Source: Ascoidea rubescens DSM 1968
Taxonomy: Eukaryota; Ascomycota; Saccharomycetes; Ascoideales; Ascoideaceae
Length of the DNA: 64,000 bases
Direction of reading: 5' to 3'
Assembly: GCF_001661345.1 (NCBI RefSeq)
Contig: NW_017962920.1
Span: forward strand, 434,001 to 498,000
The notes beneath the pieces were generated by a model. That model saw only the letters and a program-made list of their open reading frames with translations. It had not been told where the DNA came from and searched no databases. Below, piece after piece: positions 30,231 to 42,361 of this stretch; within the stretch, counting starts at the first letter, position 1, and every line of letters begins with the position of its first letter. The translations under genes were made by a program, and so were the position numbers.

Positions 30231-32240
30231 ATGATAAAATCAATCAAATTGCAGTTTATAAAGTGCCGAAACACCCTAAACCATCTATTCTTCAACTGCA
30301 TCAACTTTGCTATATCTAAATTTAACTACCACATCGAATCAAAATACCATATAATCCACGATCTATATATCATCCAATATCTAATCAAGAGATTGTTCTA
30401 CTACTTGTTGCAGAATCTAAACAAAAAATTGAATTACTGGTATATATTTGAGAAAACAGTTTTTGAAAATGAAAACAAATTGGCTCTCGTTTACATCAAC
30501 TCTCCCTCAATCAAAACTAATTTTGTGCTAGATAAGGACAATCAAAATCTTAGGATCCCAAATGACGCCAATTTTAAGATTGAAAGATTGACTTACATTC
30601 AACTATACAATGCTGTATTAAGATTATCCTATATTTTATCAACAGATTACAAAATCAAGCCCGACGATATTGTTGGACTTGATATGCATAATAAGCCATT
30701 ATTTGTTGTCTTTTGGTTTGCTCTATGGAATATTGGTGCCAAACCTGCGTTTTTAAACTACAATATTACCAACAAAACTTCATTAATTCATTGTCTAAAA
30801 ATCTCAAATATCTCTCAGGTCTTCTTTGAACAAGATTTCAATCTTCCAGACGATACCATTAGTTCAATTAATTCAGAGTTACCTGATCTTAAACTAACCT
30901 TTTTAAATGAAGATCAAATAAACTTAAAAATTTATGACAATTCTTCAAAAGTCTTTAGACTAAACGATGAATTGAGAAACAAATCAGATAAACCCTGGTC
31001 AACTTCAGCACTAATCTTCACATCAGGAACAACTGGCCTACCAAAGGCTGCGATAATGAGCTGGAGAAAAGTTTGTCTTGGTACTCCACTATATGGTCAT
31101 ATAATCAGAATCACAAATAACTCAACCGTTTTCACCTCAATGCCACTATACCACTCAACATCCTCAATGCTTGGTGTATTGCCAACCTTTGGTCACGGTG
31201 GTTGTATTGCAATAACTGAAAGGTTTTCTGCTTCCAATTTCTGGGCCCAAGTCAAAATAACTAAATCCACTCATATTCAATACGTGGGAGAAATCTGCAG
31301 ATACTTAATTAATCAGCCAGTCAACCCAAACTATGAGAAAAATCACACAGCAACCATAGCCTATGGCAACGGTCTAAGAACAGATATCTGGTTTCAGTTT
31401 AAACAAAGATTCAATATCCATGCTGTAGGTGAGTTTTATGCTGCTACAGAAGCTCCGATTGCTACAACGAGCTTCCAAACAGGAAACGATGGAATTGGTG
31501 CTTGTAGAAACTATGGATCCCTAATTAATTATATTTTATCATACCAACAAATTTTGGTCAAAATGGATCCAGACACAGACAATGAACTTTATAGAGATGC
31601 CAAAACTGGCTATTGCAAGGTCACTGACGCTGAAGAGCCCGGCCAATTATTATTTAGAATCTCAAGACCAAAAAAGCCTTATGTCGACTTTCAAGGCTAT
31701 ATTAATAATGAAAAAGAAACAAACTCTAAATTCGTTCGGGATGTATTTCATAAAGGCGATTGCTGGATTAAAACTGGAGACTTGTTGAAATATGATAAAG
31801 ATGGTTTAATGTATTTTATTGATAGACTAGGCGATACATTTCGATGGAAGTCTGAAAACGTTTCAACCAACGAGATTGAGATTTTAATCAATAACTCAAA
31901 TTTAGTGAATAATTCCGTTGTTGTTGGTTTAAAGATTCCAGGACATGAAGGAAAAGCAGGATTTGCCACAATCATTCCAAATTCCAATTTTGATCTTACC
32001 AAATTAGTCAATTATTTCATGGATAATATACCAAAGTATGCTGTTCCAGTATTCATTAAACTTGCTGATGAATTCATAACAACAGACAACCATAAAATCA
32101 TCAAGAAAAGTTATAGAGAACAAATATTGCCAAAGGGAAAAAATAATGACGAAAAATTATATTGGCTTAACAAAAACAGATACGAGGAATTAACAGAAGA
32201 AAGCTGGAATGATATACTATGTTCTAAAATTCGTCTATAG
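30231..32240 (+). CDS. FAT1: Very-long-chain acyl-CoA synthetase / fatty-acid transporter Fat1
   Basis: Membrane-associated enzyme of the FATP/VLACS family. It imports and activates long and very long fatty acids at the plasma membrane, ER, lipid droplets and peroxisomes. From the ATG at 30231 (MIKSIKLQFIK) the protein is 669 aa, the same length as S. cerevisiae Fat1. AMP-binding motif IFTSGTTGLPKAAIMSW; FATP signature segments IQYVGEICRYLI, YGNGLRTDIW, GEFYAATEAP, GACRNYG and DTFRWKSENVSTNE; C-terminal TTDNHKIIKKSYREQILPKG. It ends in IRL, comparable to the IKL end of yeast Fat1. In-frame starts also exist at 30069 and 29820. The first cannot be excluded; the extension to 29820 reads like promoter DNA. 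Confidence 0.93.
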   Translation: MIKSIKLQFIKCRNTLNHLFFNCINFAISKFNYHIESKYHIIHDLYIIQYLIKRLFYYLLQNLNKKLNYWYIFEKTVFENENKLALVYINSPSIKTNFVLDKDNQNLRIPNDANFKIERLTYIQLYNAVLRLSYILSTDYKIKPDDIVGLDMHNKPLFVVFWFALWNIGAKPAFLNYNITNKTSLIHCLKISNISQVFFEQDFNLPDDTISSINSELPDLKLTFLNEDQINLKIYDNSSKVFRLNDELRNKSDKPWSTSALIFTSGTTGLPKAAIMSWRKVCLGTPLYGHIIRITNNSTVFTSMPLYHSTSSMLGVLPTFGHGGCIAITERFSASNFWAQVKITKSTHIQYVGEICRYLINQPVNPNYEKNHTATIAYGNGLRTDIWFQFKQRFNIHAVGEFYAATEAPIATTSFQTGNDGIGACRNYGSLINYILSYQQILVKMDPDTDNELYRDAKTGYCKVTDAEEPGQLLFRISRPKKPYVDFQGYINNEKETNSKFVRDVFHKGDCWIKTGDLLKYDKDGLMYFIDRLGDTFRWKSENVSTNEIEILINNSNLVNNSVVVGLKIPGHEGKAGFATIIPNSNFDLTKLVNYFMDNIPKYAVPVFIKLADEFITTDNHKIIKKSYREQILPKGKNNDEKLYWLNKNRYEELTEESWNDILCSKIRL

Positions 32241-33379
32241 TTGCTTACTATCAAATGATTTGAATAGGTATAATAAGGGTTTTTTTTTCCTTAAAACAAT
32301 GAAGGAAATAAGATATATAATTTATCAAAATAAATAAAAATAAAAATAAATAAAAAGTAATTTCGTTATAATTTGATTTTGTAAATTATGTTTTGAGAAT
32401 AGAAATTGACTTCATATTTTCATGTTTAAAGGGAAAACCCCAATATTCATGATACAGCCGTCAATATGTCAATTATATCAGATAAGTCTTTAGGGTCCAA
32501 TAACAACCGTTTAATAACTGATAAACTGCCACTAGTAACTGTCACTAGTTCATAGTAGTTGTATTTTCAGTAGTTGCCGAGTATTTGTTGAAAAGTTGAA
32601 TTATACAACCCCATGATATATTCAAAATTCGTTATAACTTTTTTGACGTATGTTAAAGATATGGTGTGTTTTTGCAGGTCCAAGTATCTCATGAAGATGA
32701 AAGACAAACTATAGAAAAACAACATATTTATATAATTGTTTTCATCTGATACATTTGTTCATTTTAACAAAGTTGGGTTGTTTGATAAGAGTAGTTCAAC
32801 GGCAACACACAAATAATGACCTGTTAAAATGAACAGGCCAAAATGACTATAGAAAATAGAATCACAGTACTTCCACTACTTCATTATTTTCAATTGCATA
32901 TCTTCTTCCTAAAGTATCACTAACTCTAGTTCACAATACAATGTCTAGATCAAGTTAGGGAAGCCCAAATGTATTTATTATTAGAAGCACTTGTATTATT
33001 GGAAAGATTTGAAGGATATCTAAATTATATTACCAAATTATTGAAATATGAATTACTAACAATCATGCATCAGTCCTTGGTCAGGTCAACCTATTATGTT
33101 TTTCTATTAACATTACCACCGAATCCAGTTGGGATGATGATTCCTTCTTTGTGCTGTTGTTGAAGAGACTCTTTAACAGTTTAAGAAAAGTGAAGCCGAC
33201 TATCTCAATTTCAAGTAGACAGCAAGGTTGATTGGTGAAATAATTAAATTAGACAGCAACTATTGTGATATGTTGTGAATTAAGTTTCTTTATTTGCTTT
33301 CTGAACTTGTTGCCAAACACATTTCTATATCAATCGATCATCTTGAATCAGTTGATCAGAGACATTTTTCGCTCTAGTG
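32241..33379. other. Intergenic region with a decayed coding-like stretch
   Basis: Bases 32241-32900 are AT-rich without features. Bases 32940-33370 translate on the + strand into protein-like pieces in shifting frames (see separate entry). The region ends at the left border of the inverted-repeat arm at 33380. Confidence 0.4.
32940..33370 (+). pseudogene. Decayed coding stretch of unidentified gene
   Basis: Three pieces on the + strand look like eroded protein. One reads QVREAQMYLLLEALVLLERF near 32960-33020 and continues to 33100. The next, shifted in frame, reads SSWDDDSFFVLLLKRLFNSL near 33127-33185. The third reads FLYLLSELVAKHISISIDHL near 33287-33350. Helical, Leu-rich composition with few stops argues against chance, but I do not recognise the family. 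It is truncated on the right by the LRR duplication arm. What it was and whether the pieces are one gene is uncertain. Confidence 0.35.
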
Positions 33380-35037
33380 TCATCCAGTGAATGACTTCTT
33401 GGTTCAAAAAACCAGAAAACAATAGAATATTTGAGGTAACTGTCAAAAAAAGAGATTAAAAGCTTATTTATTTGCTTAGGCTCATGCATGTCAATGCGGG
33501 TTTGTACTAAACGCTCCGCATACTTGCGTTTATTATTTTGAAATACGCATCTCTAATATATGTGTCAAATTCAAAGAGTTGTATCCAATATGGACCTTGA
33601 AATTATCAAGAAAACCAGACAAAATATACTAGACAGACTACCACTACACATCCTCAACGCTATTTTGTCCAAGATACCTTTTAAACACATATTTTTGTTT
33701 ATTTCATCCACCAATCCAATTGTTAAAGCAACATATTTTGAATTATTATTTCAAACTGTTGAATTGAAGTCATGGTATCTTAATGACTACAATAAAACTG
33801 AATATGAGTACATCACTCCAAATTCTTGTTTAACATTAAACCTCAAAGATTCTACGCTTTTCAAAGAATATTCGGGTCAATTCTCCACAAGTGTCTATCT
33901 CAGAGTAGTTGTTCCTGATCCAGATCTATTAGATCAACATGAAAATTTAATCAGTATGTTTGGCCCACTTAAAAAAATTTCAATTCTAGTTCGATCAATT
34001 GTAGTTCAATCAATTAAAGTCCGATCAATGCTGTTTAATAATAATTAAATTTACCCAGAGCATGAACTTGCAGATGATATTTTGAGGTGTGGATCGGTAA
34101 TGAAAGAATTAGTACTTTCTTACAAACACACACTAAAAACAGTAATATACAACTTTGGTAAATTTTTGCCTCAGGATTTCACTTATAAAATATTGTTACA
34201 ACGTTGGAAAAGATGCAATCACTTGGAAATATATAGAACTGATCCCCAATGTCTTTTCTCAGATGAATATGTTGGTTATACTTTAGCTGGGTTAACAAAA
34301 TTAGAATTGAAAGGAGTGAAACTGTCGAAACTTGAATATGATGTGTCAAAACTAATCAATTTAAAACACTTCAAATTGGAGATAAATACTTGGTCCACAT
34401 TGGAAAACATCAAATTTCCTAACAGTATAAAATATTTGGATATATCATTCAATTATATTACAAATATAAATAATTGGTTATTTCCAAATAACTTGGTTAC
34501 TTTGAAATTAGATAAAAATGAAATAAATGCATTTGAAAATTTGAATGGGTGTGAAAATCTAGTTCAGCTAGATCTTGGTTGCAATTCTATTTTAAATATT
34601 GATGATGTATCCCAATTCAAAAAATTAAGGTGTCTCTATTTGCAATCAAGTTCTATCAAATGTATCACAAATTTGAACTCATTAAACTTGGAAGAATTGT
34701 ATCTCAATAACAACTTGATTAAAAATATTCAAACTCTCAAAAACTTGTCAAATTTAAAAGTTTTAAATTTATCTAACAACTTTATCCAGAGAATTGGGAA
34801 GCGTTTTGATGATTCTGTTAACTTTGTTAGCTTTGAAACATTAATGATAAACGCCAATAGCATTGGATTATCTGAAGATTTTCACACCAAATTATTCAAT
34901 TTTATAACAACAAATTTGGCCAGTAACAAAATAACAAAGATCGAGAATTGGAATAGCTTGACAAACTTGGCTGTGTTAAATTTGTCAAGAAATAAAATCA
35001 ATAAAATTGAAAATTTGGAGCTAATGAAAAATTTAAA
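33380..35037 (+). repeat. Left arm of 1.66-kb near-perfect inverted repeat
   Basis: This matches the reverse complement of 43281-44938. Position sums at both ends are equal (33380+44938 = 35037+43281 = 78318), so there is no net indel across 1658 bp. I saw one mismatch (in the CATCCAGTGAATG region near 33389). The encoded protein segments are identical. The arm covers the promoter and first two thirds of the LRR1 pseudogene. Confidence 0.92.
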
Positions 35038-35642
35038 TTGTGTAGATTTACCTTATAATAAAATTGAAAACTAGGACCATTTACTGAGTCTCGTAGTTTG
35101 CGATTTTTCATCCAATCAAATAAAAGTAATTAAAAAAAATTAAATCACTTGGTAACTTAACCACTATCAATTTATCATATAACCAAATTACCAAAATGCG
35201 GAATTTGAAATGGTTCAACAACTTGAACTACTTGGACTTATCAAGTAACTATATCAAAAAACTAGTGACTATTAAGAAACTAAGCAACTGTTCACATATT
35301 AATTTAACAAGCAAATGAAGAAAATTCAAAATGAAACACGATTATCCACAATTAATTCAATAGAGAAGGATTTTGAGGAAAGAGGCCCCTGCAGTCGTTA
35401 AATGAAATAAAATGAAAATAATTCTAGTGGGAAACCCCTTGGAAAGGCTCAAAGGGCTTTCCAAATGGGTTAATTTAAATGATTTGGCTGTAGAAATAAG
35501 CTTGTTATATATTAATCCAGAAGATCTTCCAGAGTTGCTTAACATGAAAAAACCCGAAATATGGGTATTAGACACTAGGGAAAAGTTTGATAAATTAAAA
35601 GAGAAATGCCCAAATTTAAAGGCCCCTAATTTTTTAAATTGA
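33590..35642 (+). pseudogene. F-box-like/LRR family member 1, disrupted
   Basis: Starts MDLEIIKKTRQNILD, then LPLHILNAILSKIPFKHIFLF, an F-box-like segment shared with the other members. After about 150 divergent residues, SDS22-like leucine-rich repeats (L..L.LS.N.I..I.NL..L, about 22 residues each) run from about 34380. The frame is closed by an in-frame TAA at 34046-34048. It continues in the same frame to a TAG at 35072-35074, shifts near 35140, and the C-terminal domain survives as an open frame from 35412 to 35642 (VGNPLERLKGLSKW...). A GTATGT at 33954 could define a 120-nt intron removing the TAA. However, that segment aligns with coding sequence of member 2 and lacks a good branch site, so the stop is taken as real. 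Confidence 0.75.
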
Positions 35643-37091
35643 TAAATTACTGGTATCTGCAAGCTTGTGGACAAATTCACCCATTTAAAAATTATTTTCC
35701 TTAAGGATGTCTCATCAAAAAGGTATATAACTTAGTTATCAATTAGAATTATAAAATGCTCAGCTCCACCAACATAGTGCTTTTTCTGTTGCACGTTCTG
35801 ATTTTGGTGTCTAGCCTCAACTGTAGATTATAGTTGGCAAAGAGTTTGGCTGAGATAAAGTCGTTTCTAATCTTGAGCTGCACAAAACCGCTCTTAAATG
35901 GGTTTGCACAACCAGTTATTATTTAACAAAATGTATATTTCATAATCTGTGACACTCCAGCAGAATATATTGCTTAATTTCCTTGTATCATCATTGCCAT
36001 CATTGCCATCCTCCCCGGTATTATTTTTTAATATTTGTTTTAACATTTTCATTATATTAATATTCTGATTTTCATTTGAATTCTGATTTTCTTCACTATT
36101 CTTATCGATATCCACTCCTCTCTTCTGTTCATAAACCAATAGTAGCAAATCATTAATTATTATCGACTCTATAAACCTCAAAACATTCCCAATATGCAAC
36201 TCTAGCTCTTCATATATTATAGGCAAATACCTGACATAAAGCTATTTAGAAAAGAAAAAATATTGTTCTTAAATGTAGGCTCTCTTCTATTCATTATTGG
36301 TTTTTATATAATGCCAGTAGATAATAGAAATTAATTACCCTCATTCCCATTCATACGCCATTTCTTGCTTCCCATTTCTATATTGATTTTAAACTTTATC
36401 TCCGGCTTATCATTAGAGTAACTATAAATATGGAAAATCTCATATTACTAGGATCGTTGAGATTGGTAATTTAGTTATTGTTCTCATTAACTAACACAAA
36501 AATGAATATATAATTAGTGAAATTATTAGCAAATTAGTAGAATAGTCAACAAATAAACAAATACTAAATTGAAAAGATTGAGATTATTGCATCATTAAGT
36601 CAAGTATATCAGTGCAACCTCAAAAGATTCAACATAATGGTATCTTGTTAAAGGAATTTTGAGTTCATCATTTAACCAACACTGTCTTGAACACCAAATT
36701 ACCAAGAACCAGTTTCATTTTGACGGCAAATCGGTGATCTACTGAGCTTCAAGCACACAGTTATTTGCATATGTACATATATGTGCATATAACGCATGTA
36801 TGTAGATATCAGTTTACGTGCGGGTTTTGAAGTGAGAAGAGTGCTTTTTTTTTGACATCCGATTGAGCTGTCACAGAAGGAAAAGAAGAAAGAGAGATCC
36901 AAGTAGTAGACAATATAGCTCGGGAAAATACCCTAATTTGAAGCTAGATGAGGTTTTGTAATATGCATTAAGACCAAACCTTTTGTTACCGAAAAGCATT
37001 CTCTCAACAAATAGAAATCAAAAATAATACTTCGGTTTTATCTGTAATAAGCATATTCAATATATGATATGAATCCATAGTTATAGTAAAA
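35643..37091. other. Spacer between LRR1 and LRR2 with decayed minus-strand coding
   Basis: Contains coding-like remnants on the minus strand at 35755-36450 (separate entry). Bases 36450-37091 are AT-rich, with a CATATGTACATATATG palindromic patch near 36768-36790. The LRR2 start lies at 37092. No RNA gene is seen. Confidence 0.4.
35755..36450 (-). pseudogene. Broken or spliced gene of unknown identity
   Basis: Three protein-like pieces lie in order on the minus strand. The first is near 36450-36340 (YSNDKPEIKFKINIEMGSKK). The second is 36240-35894 (LYVRYLPIIYEELELHIGN, then an Asn/Glu-rich stretch, then IFCWSVTDYEIYILLNNNW). The third is about 35905-35755 (ANPFKSGFVQLKIRNDFISA ... CNRKSTMLVELSIL, stop). 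Pieces 1 and 2 are separated by a stretch ending in a pyrimidine-rich TTTTCTAAATAG that could be a splice acceptor. Pieces 2 and 3 are joined only by a frame change inside TGGTTGTGCAAACCC. The composition is convincingly protein-like, but I cannot assign a family. Either an intron-containing gene with a recent frameshift or a relic. Confidence 0.5.
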
Positions 37092-39123
37092 ATGGACCCT
37101 TCAATCATTAATCAGAACAGACAAAATATATTAGACGGATTACCATCTCATATCCTTTATGATATTTTTAGCAAGCTCTCATTGAAACACCTATTGTTGT
37201 TTATATTATTTGAAAATTGCATTATTAGAAGAACATATTCGCAAATTAGTTTCAAAAGTTTTGGTTTGGTCTTGGAGCTTCCACTAGTTAAGCCTGTATT
37301 CAAAGTCAAACATAATTGGCTAAACACATATTTACTAATAAACCTAATCGATATTAAATTTTTAAAGAGGTATTTGGAAAGATTTGCGCAAACTATGTAT
37401 CTTAAAATGGATTAGCCAAGTAAGGAGTTGATTGATTGTATGATTAATAATATAGTTGATAATATGATCGATAATGAGAATAAAGATTTGTTAAATTTAT
37501 CTTTAAGAAAAATAGGTATTAAAATTGAATCAATTTCATTTTGTTGCTATGAAGCACTAACTCCTTCAGCTGTTGAACAAAAAAAATTTCAAAAGTCAAT
37601 AAAATCATTAAAGAAAATGCTTATTGGAAACAGAAAAACATTGAGGGTAATCAAAATCGATTTTGACGAGATTGTTAAAATGAATCACTCTGCAAATCCA
37701 CAAATATATAGAATTAATCATCAATTACTCCTCTCAGATACATATGTTTGCTATGATTCATTTCGCTTAGACCGATTAAAAATTATAGGGATGCAATTAG
37801 ATCAAATTGGATTAGGTATATTGAGATCCAGAACATTATAATATCTTCAATTGAAAAATAATAATTTTGAAAACCTTAAAAATATTCAGTTTCCTGATCA
37901 AGTAATATATTTAGATTTATCTAGGAATAAAATCAGCAATATCAAGACCTGGATATTACCTGATTACCTGATTATTTAGTTACTTTGGATTTATTTGGTA
38001 ACAGAATGCCAACCTTTAAAAATTTTAATCAATGTAAAAATATAGTCCAATTTAATTTAGGTTATAATTCCATTTCAAAAATTGGTGACATATCAGGATT
38101 CAAAAAATTAAGGCGTCTTTATTTATCATATAATTCAATTAAAAATATTGCAGACTTTCAGAATTTAAGTAAGTTAAAAGTTTTAGATTTATCTGATAAC
38201 CAGATTGAAAAAATTAATAACACATTATCTGGTTTTATCAGTTTAGAAAAATTAAATATATCAATGAATAAAATAACAGAATTTAAAAATTTTGAATCAC
38301 CAATGTCAAATTTACTGTCATTTGATTTGTCAAATAATCAATTGAAAAGCTTTCAAAGTTCAAATCCAATGGAAAATCTGATAAAATTAAACTTATCAAA
38401 TAATAAGATCATAATAATCGAGTTCTTTGATAAATTCCCGAATTTCAAAAAACTAGATTTATCGCATAATAATCTTAAAATAATTAATAATTTGGAAAAA
38501 TTAAAGAGCCTCACATTTTGCAATATAAAATTAAAGCACTTCAAAACCTCAAAAGTCTAGTTAATTTGAGAAACCTCGACTTATCAAACAACATTATTAC
38601 TAGATTCAGAATCAGTAAACATGAGAAATGTTTAGATAAGTTGACTGATCTAGATTTATCTAATAACCAAATATCCCAAACTCAAGATTTACAATGCTTT
38701 GAAAACTTGAAAAATGTTGATCTTTCAAAAAACCAAATTAAAAATTTCATTACCATCAAGGAACTAAACCATTGCTCAAAAATAAACCTAGAAAATAACA
38801 TGATAAAAAAAATTCAAGTCAATTCAAATTACTTTAAAATCCATTCAAAATGGAGAGAAATGTTGAGAAAAAAAGACACATCTAGTAAGAGTAAAAACAC
38901 CATGAAACTTAATCTAATTGGAAACCCCTTAAGAAGGGATTGGGGCCTTTCTGGATGAAGTAATTTGAATCAATTGTTATTAGATGAAGATATAATGCTG
39001 CTCAAGCCAAAGGAAATGGAATTGGTAATGTTGAATGAAATTCTTATTCGTTCAAGGCTCTCCACAATAGAACTTGAAAAATTAAGGAAAGAGTTTCGAG
39101 ATGTAAAGCTTTCTTTGATTTAA
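37092..39123 (+). pseudogene. F-box-like/LRR family member 2, disrupted
   Basis: Start MDPSIINQNRQNILDGLPSH is clearly paralogous to member 1, followed by the F-box-like ILYDIFSKLSLKHLLLF. The reading frame is interrupted by a TAG (37413-37415) and a TAA (37839-37841), both in frame. It shifts near 37970 and again near 38520-38560, with a TGA at 38956-38958 before the last 55 codons. The LRR array (LDLS.NQI..I..., about 37905-38800) and the C-terminal NPLRRDWGLSG block with a Leu/Glu-rich tail up to the TAA at 39121-39123 are all still recognisable. Divergence from member 1 is high, so the duplication predates the disruptions. Confidence 0.75.
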
Positions 39124-40902
39124 TAAATTGTAGGGACAGCGATCAAATTTATATATGTTTCTTTGTCAATAACAGATTACAAGATGTAAATTCTCAATGA
39201 TTATTTAACACTATATAGTGTTTGACTGCTCCAAAACGACGCTTCCTTTGCTGTTTGCTCAGTTTCTGATAATTCTTTCTGATTATATCGTAGTTTTTTA
39301 AAAAGACCGGCTTTATTGGAACATCGCCCGTACTATGTACAAAGCGATAGGAATCTAGAACATTCTACAAGTGTTAAGCCGGCACTTCCGAAACTCACTC
39401 TTGAAACTCGTGTTCGAGCTTAATACCGTCATCAAAAATAACCGGTAAAGCCGGATTTCTACCTCAAACCCCCGTTTAACATTGAAATTAAATTTAGTTT
39501 GGAGTTCTGGACAAATTTAAATTATTTGATTGTACACCAATTTTTATTATAGATTCGTTCATTTTTTTTTCCTTTGCGATTTAATCACTTTGTTATTTGG
39601 CAGACTCTTATTGTTAGACTAACACTTGCCTGATAGTTTGTTTTATTTCCTTTATTGAATCAATAACTGCAATTCATCCTTCTGTGTATTATATTGCAGT
39701 AGCAGATTTGGTATTCGTAACAAGTGGAAGTCTCTTCGTGTGTGTTGCACGAGGTGTGGTCGGAAAACACAATCCGAGCTCGGACGTTCGTGAAGCCACT
39801 ATAGTCCGTTGCCCAAACCAAATACACAAGACTTAACCACTTATGAAACGAAAATTGTGTTTCTGCAAAAAACATTTAATCGACAAATACCTTGATGAAG
39901 ATTGCAATCCAAACAATATAAATATAATCACTAAATAGCTAGATAGAAATAAAATAAACCAAGAGGAAAAGGAAAGAGAAGTCTACTAAGCCATGAGCAC
40001 TAGAAGAAATCTCTATCCTTCCTTCGACGACTGTCAACCTGACAGCATCCAAGTCAAGAACACTGATAGTGATAACGAAAGGGAACTTGATACTTCACCA
40101 ATGGCTTCCAAAATCAATGAATTAAATCAGAGAGTTGAGTTAATTGAATCGAATATTGCATCCGAATTTGAACGACTAGAACGAATGCTCCAAAGTGTAT
40201 TAACTCGTAACAAATGGCCGGAAATCAGTTATCAAAGGTCACAACAGTATGCTTACATAATCACGGTCGAACCGTAATGCTTTCCATCCAAATTCGAACA
40301 AAGCATCCCACATTAGTAAGAGCGTTCCAATTTGGCTCTCAAATCCGCTTTCTCCAACTCCGCAGCGGCTTTCCAAAACCAGCAATACTGTCAAAGTCAC
40401 GTTTACTCATTACAGTGCACTATCATGCATTACTCAGCAGATACCGCCAGTGTGGTTATACATCCCTTTTAGGTAATTCTCCCACGTTTGTTTTTTTTGT
40501 TTTGAATCAGTGAACAAAAATTTTTTTTTTGATTTATAATTTCATTTTATTATTTTCATGCTGGAATTTTTTCATTATATTTTGTATATTTTAGTTTGCT
40601 TACTTCTTTTTTTTTATTCTACTGCTTTAGTTGTTTTCGTTGACCTATTTTGCTTATTGATCTGCTTTATTTTACTATTAATGTTATTGTGACTATTCTC
40701 TTCAATTACAAATATTATTCTGATTTATTTTTAAACTTCTAAACTGTAAATCTTGTTAATATCATATAAATATCTTTGAAATTCTCTCTTTTCATTTATA
40801 TTTTTATTCATTCATATAATTATGAAATTTATACAAACTCATTTGTCTCTCAACTCTTAGTTTGCTATTTTTCTATTATCTCATTTAAATATTCAATCCA
40901 AA
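39124..40902. other. Spacer with possible retroelement remnant, then LRR3 promoter
   Basis: 39124-39200 follows LRR2. 39226-40500 is GC-richer and differs in composition from both flanks (see mobile-element entry). It contains CCGGCTTTA (39308) and TAAAGCCGG (39446) in inverted orientation about 140 bp apart. 40500-40902 is T-rich AT DNA that serves as the promoter and leader of LRR3. Confidence 0.4.
39226..40500 (+). mobile_element. Possible LTR-retrotransposon fossil (5' part)
   Basis: A block unlike its flanks. A leader-like region is followed by a short reading frame (39993-40277) starting MSTRRNLYPSFDDCQ, with a coiled-coil segment (SKINELNQRVELIESNIASE). This resembles the N-terminal part of a small yeast gag-type protein. 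No enzymatic domain and no matching second terminal repeat are visible, so if this is an element it is an incomplete one. Family cannot be fixed (Ty3- or Ty1-like). It could also be an unrelated host relic. Confidence 0.3.
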
Positions 40903-42301
40903 ATGACTCTTCAAGAAAAAAAATTATCTGATTTACCCACTTATATTATTCAACAATTATTTCAAAAGCTTCCTTTTGATAAGCTCTTATTATTTACCTT
41001 ATCATACAACCAAAATTTTACTAAGATTTCAACTAATATCTTATACACAAAATTACTAATTGTATCAAATAGATACGATTTTTATAACAACATCATATCA
41101 AATACTCAAAACCATCAAGCTTCAGACCTAAATTTAAATCTATTATTTAGAAATCTATCTGTGGCTTCTCCAATTGATAAAAGCTATATCGACGCTCATC
41201 ACTATAGTAATCCTATCCCTATTGGTAATAACACTAAAAATTTTGATGATTTTAAAAATAATAGAAAATTCATCAAATACTATAATACTTTCAAAATAAG
41301 AGTTGATGATTTACCCTTATTTCAAAATAAATTGTCCCAATTAACTGAATTTTTAACCATCAATCTCACTTCTGATGTTGAAGTACTACAATTGATTAAT
41401 TCAAATATTAGATTTGTTAATTTAAAATATTTAAGCTCCTTAATCAAACTACCAAGGGATTACACCGATACATACCTAGTTTACCACTACTTGACCAGCT
41501 TAATATCTTTTAAATCAATGAAAAATATTAAATTTTTAAAATTTTTAATAGTCGATTCAAATTCAAATTCGTTTAATATCTTGGATAACTTCATTTTTTC
41601 AAACTTGACTAAAAATTTATTAACTCTAAATTTATCATATAACCATATTAATAAAATTCAAAACCTCAATACCTCTTTAAATTTAAAAAATTTAAATTTA
41701 TCCTATAATCAAATTGAAAAAATTGAAAATTTTAATAGTTTGAAAAAACTAAAATTTTTAAATTTATCTCACAATAATATCTCCATCCTAGAAAATTTAA
41801 ATAATTTACACAATTTAATCATCTTAAATTTAGCTGGTAATCTTTTAAACAATTTCAATTACCTCAATGATAATGACAATTTTAAAAGCTTTAGAAATTT
41901 AAAATTATTAGATTTAAGTTTCAATCATAACATCTCTCAAATCGATAATTTAAATAATTTTACTAATCTAATTTTTTTAAATTTATCATCAAATATTATC
42001 AATGAAATTCAAACTGATAACATAAATAAGTTAATCAAGTTAAGAGTCCTAGACTTATCAAATAATCAAATAACTCAAGTAGCTAATCTTAACAGCTTAA
42101 AATCATTAGAAGTTTTAAATCTATCAAATAATAAAATTAGTAAACTTGATTCCAAAAATCTTATCTTTTTGCCAAAATTAGTTGAACTAAATTTAGAATT
42201 AAACGAATTAACGGAATTCATAATTAATGATTCTGACATCTCTGATGAAACTGACAACGAAAATTATAATGAAATAATTACTACTAGTGATGATGATAAT
42301 G

Positions 42302-42361
<60 letters not shown>

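Noticed and set aside
33954-34073. A 120-nt intron in LRR1 removing the in-frame TAA
   Set aside because: Donor GTATGT and acceptor TTGCAG exist and length is a multiple of three, but no TAAC branch site is seen and the segment aligns with coding sequence of LRR2; kept as a check rather than a call.
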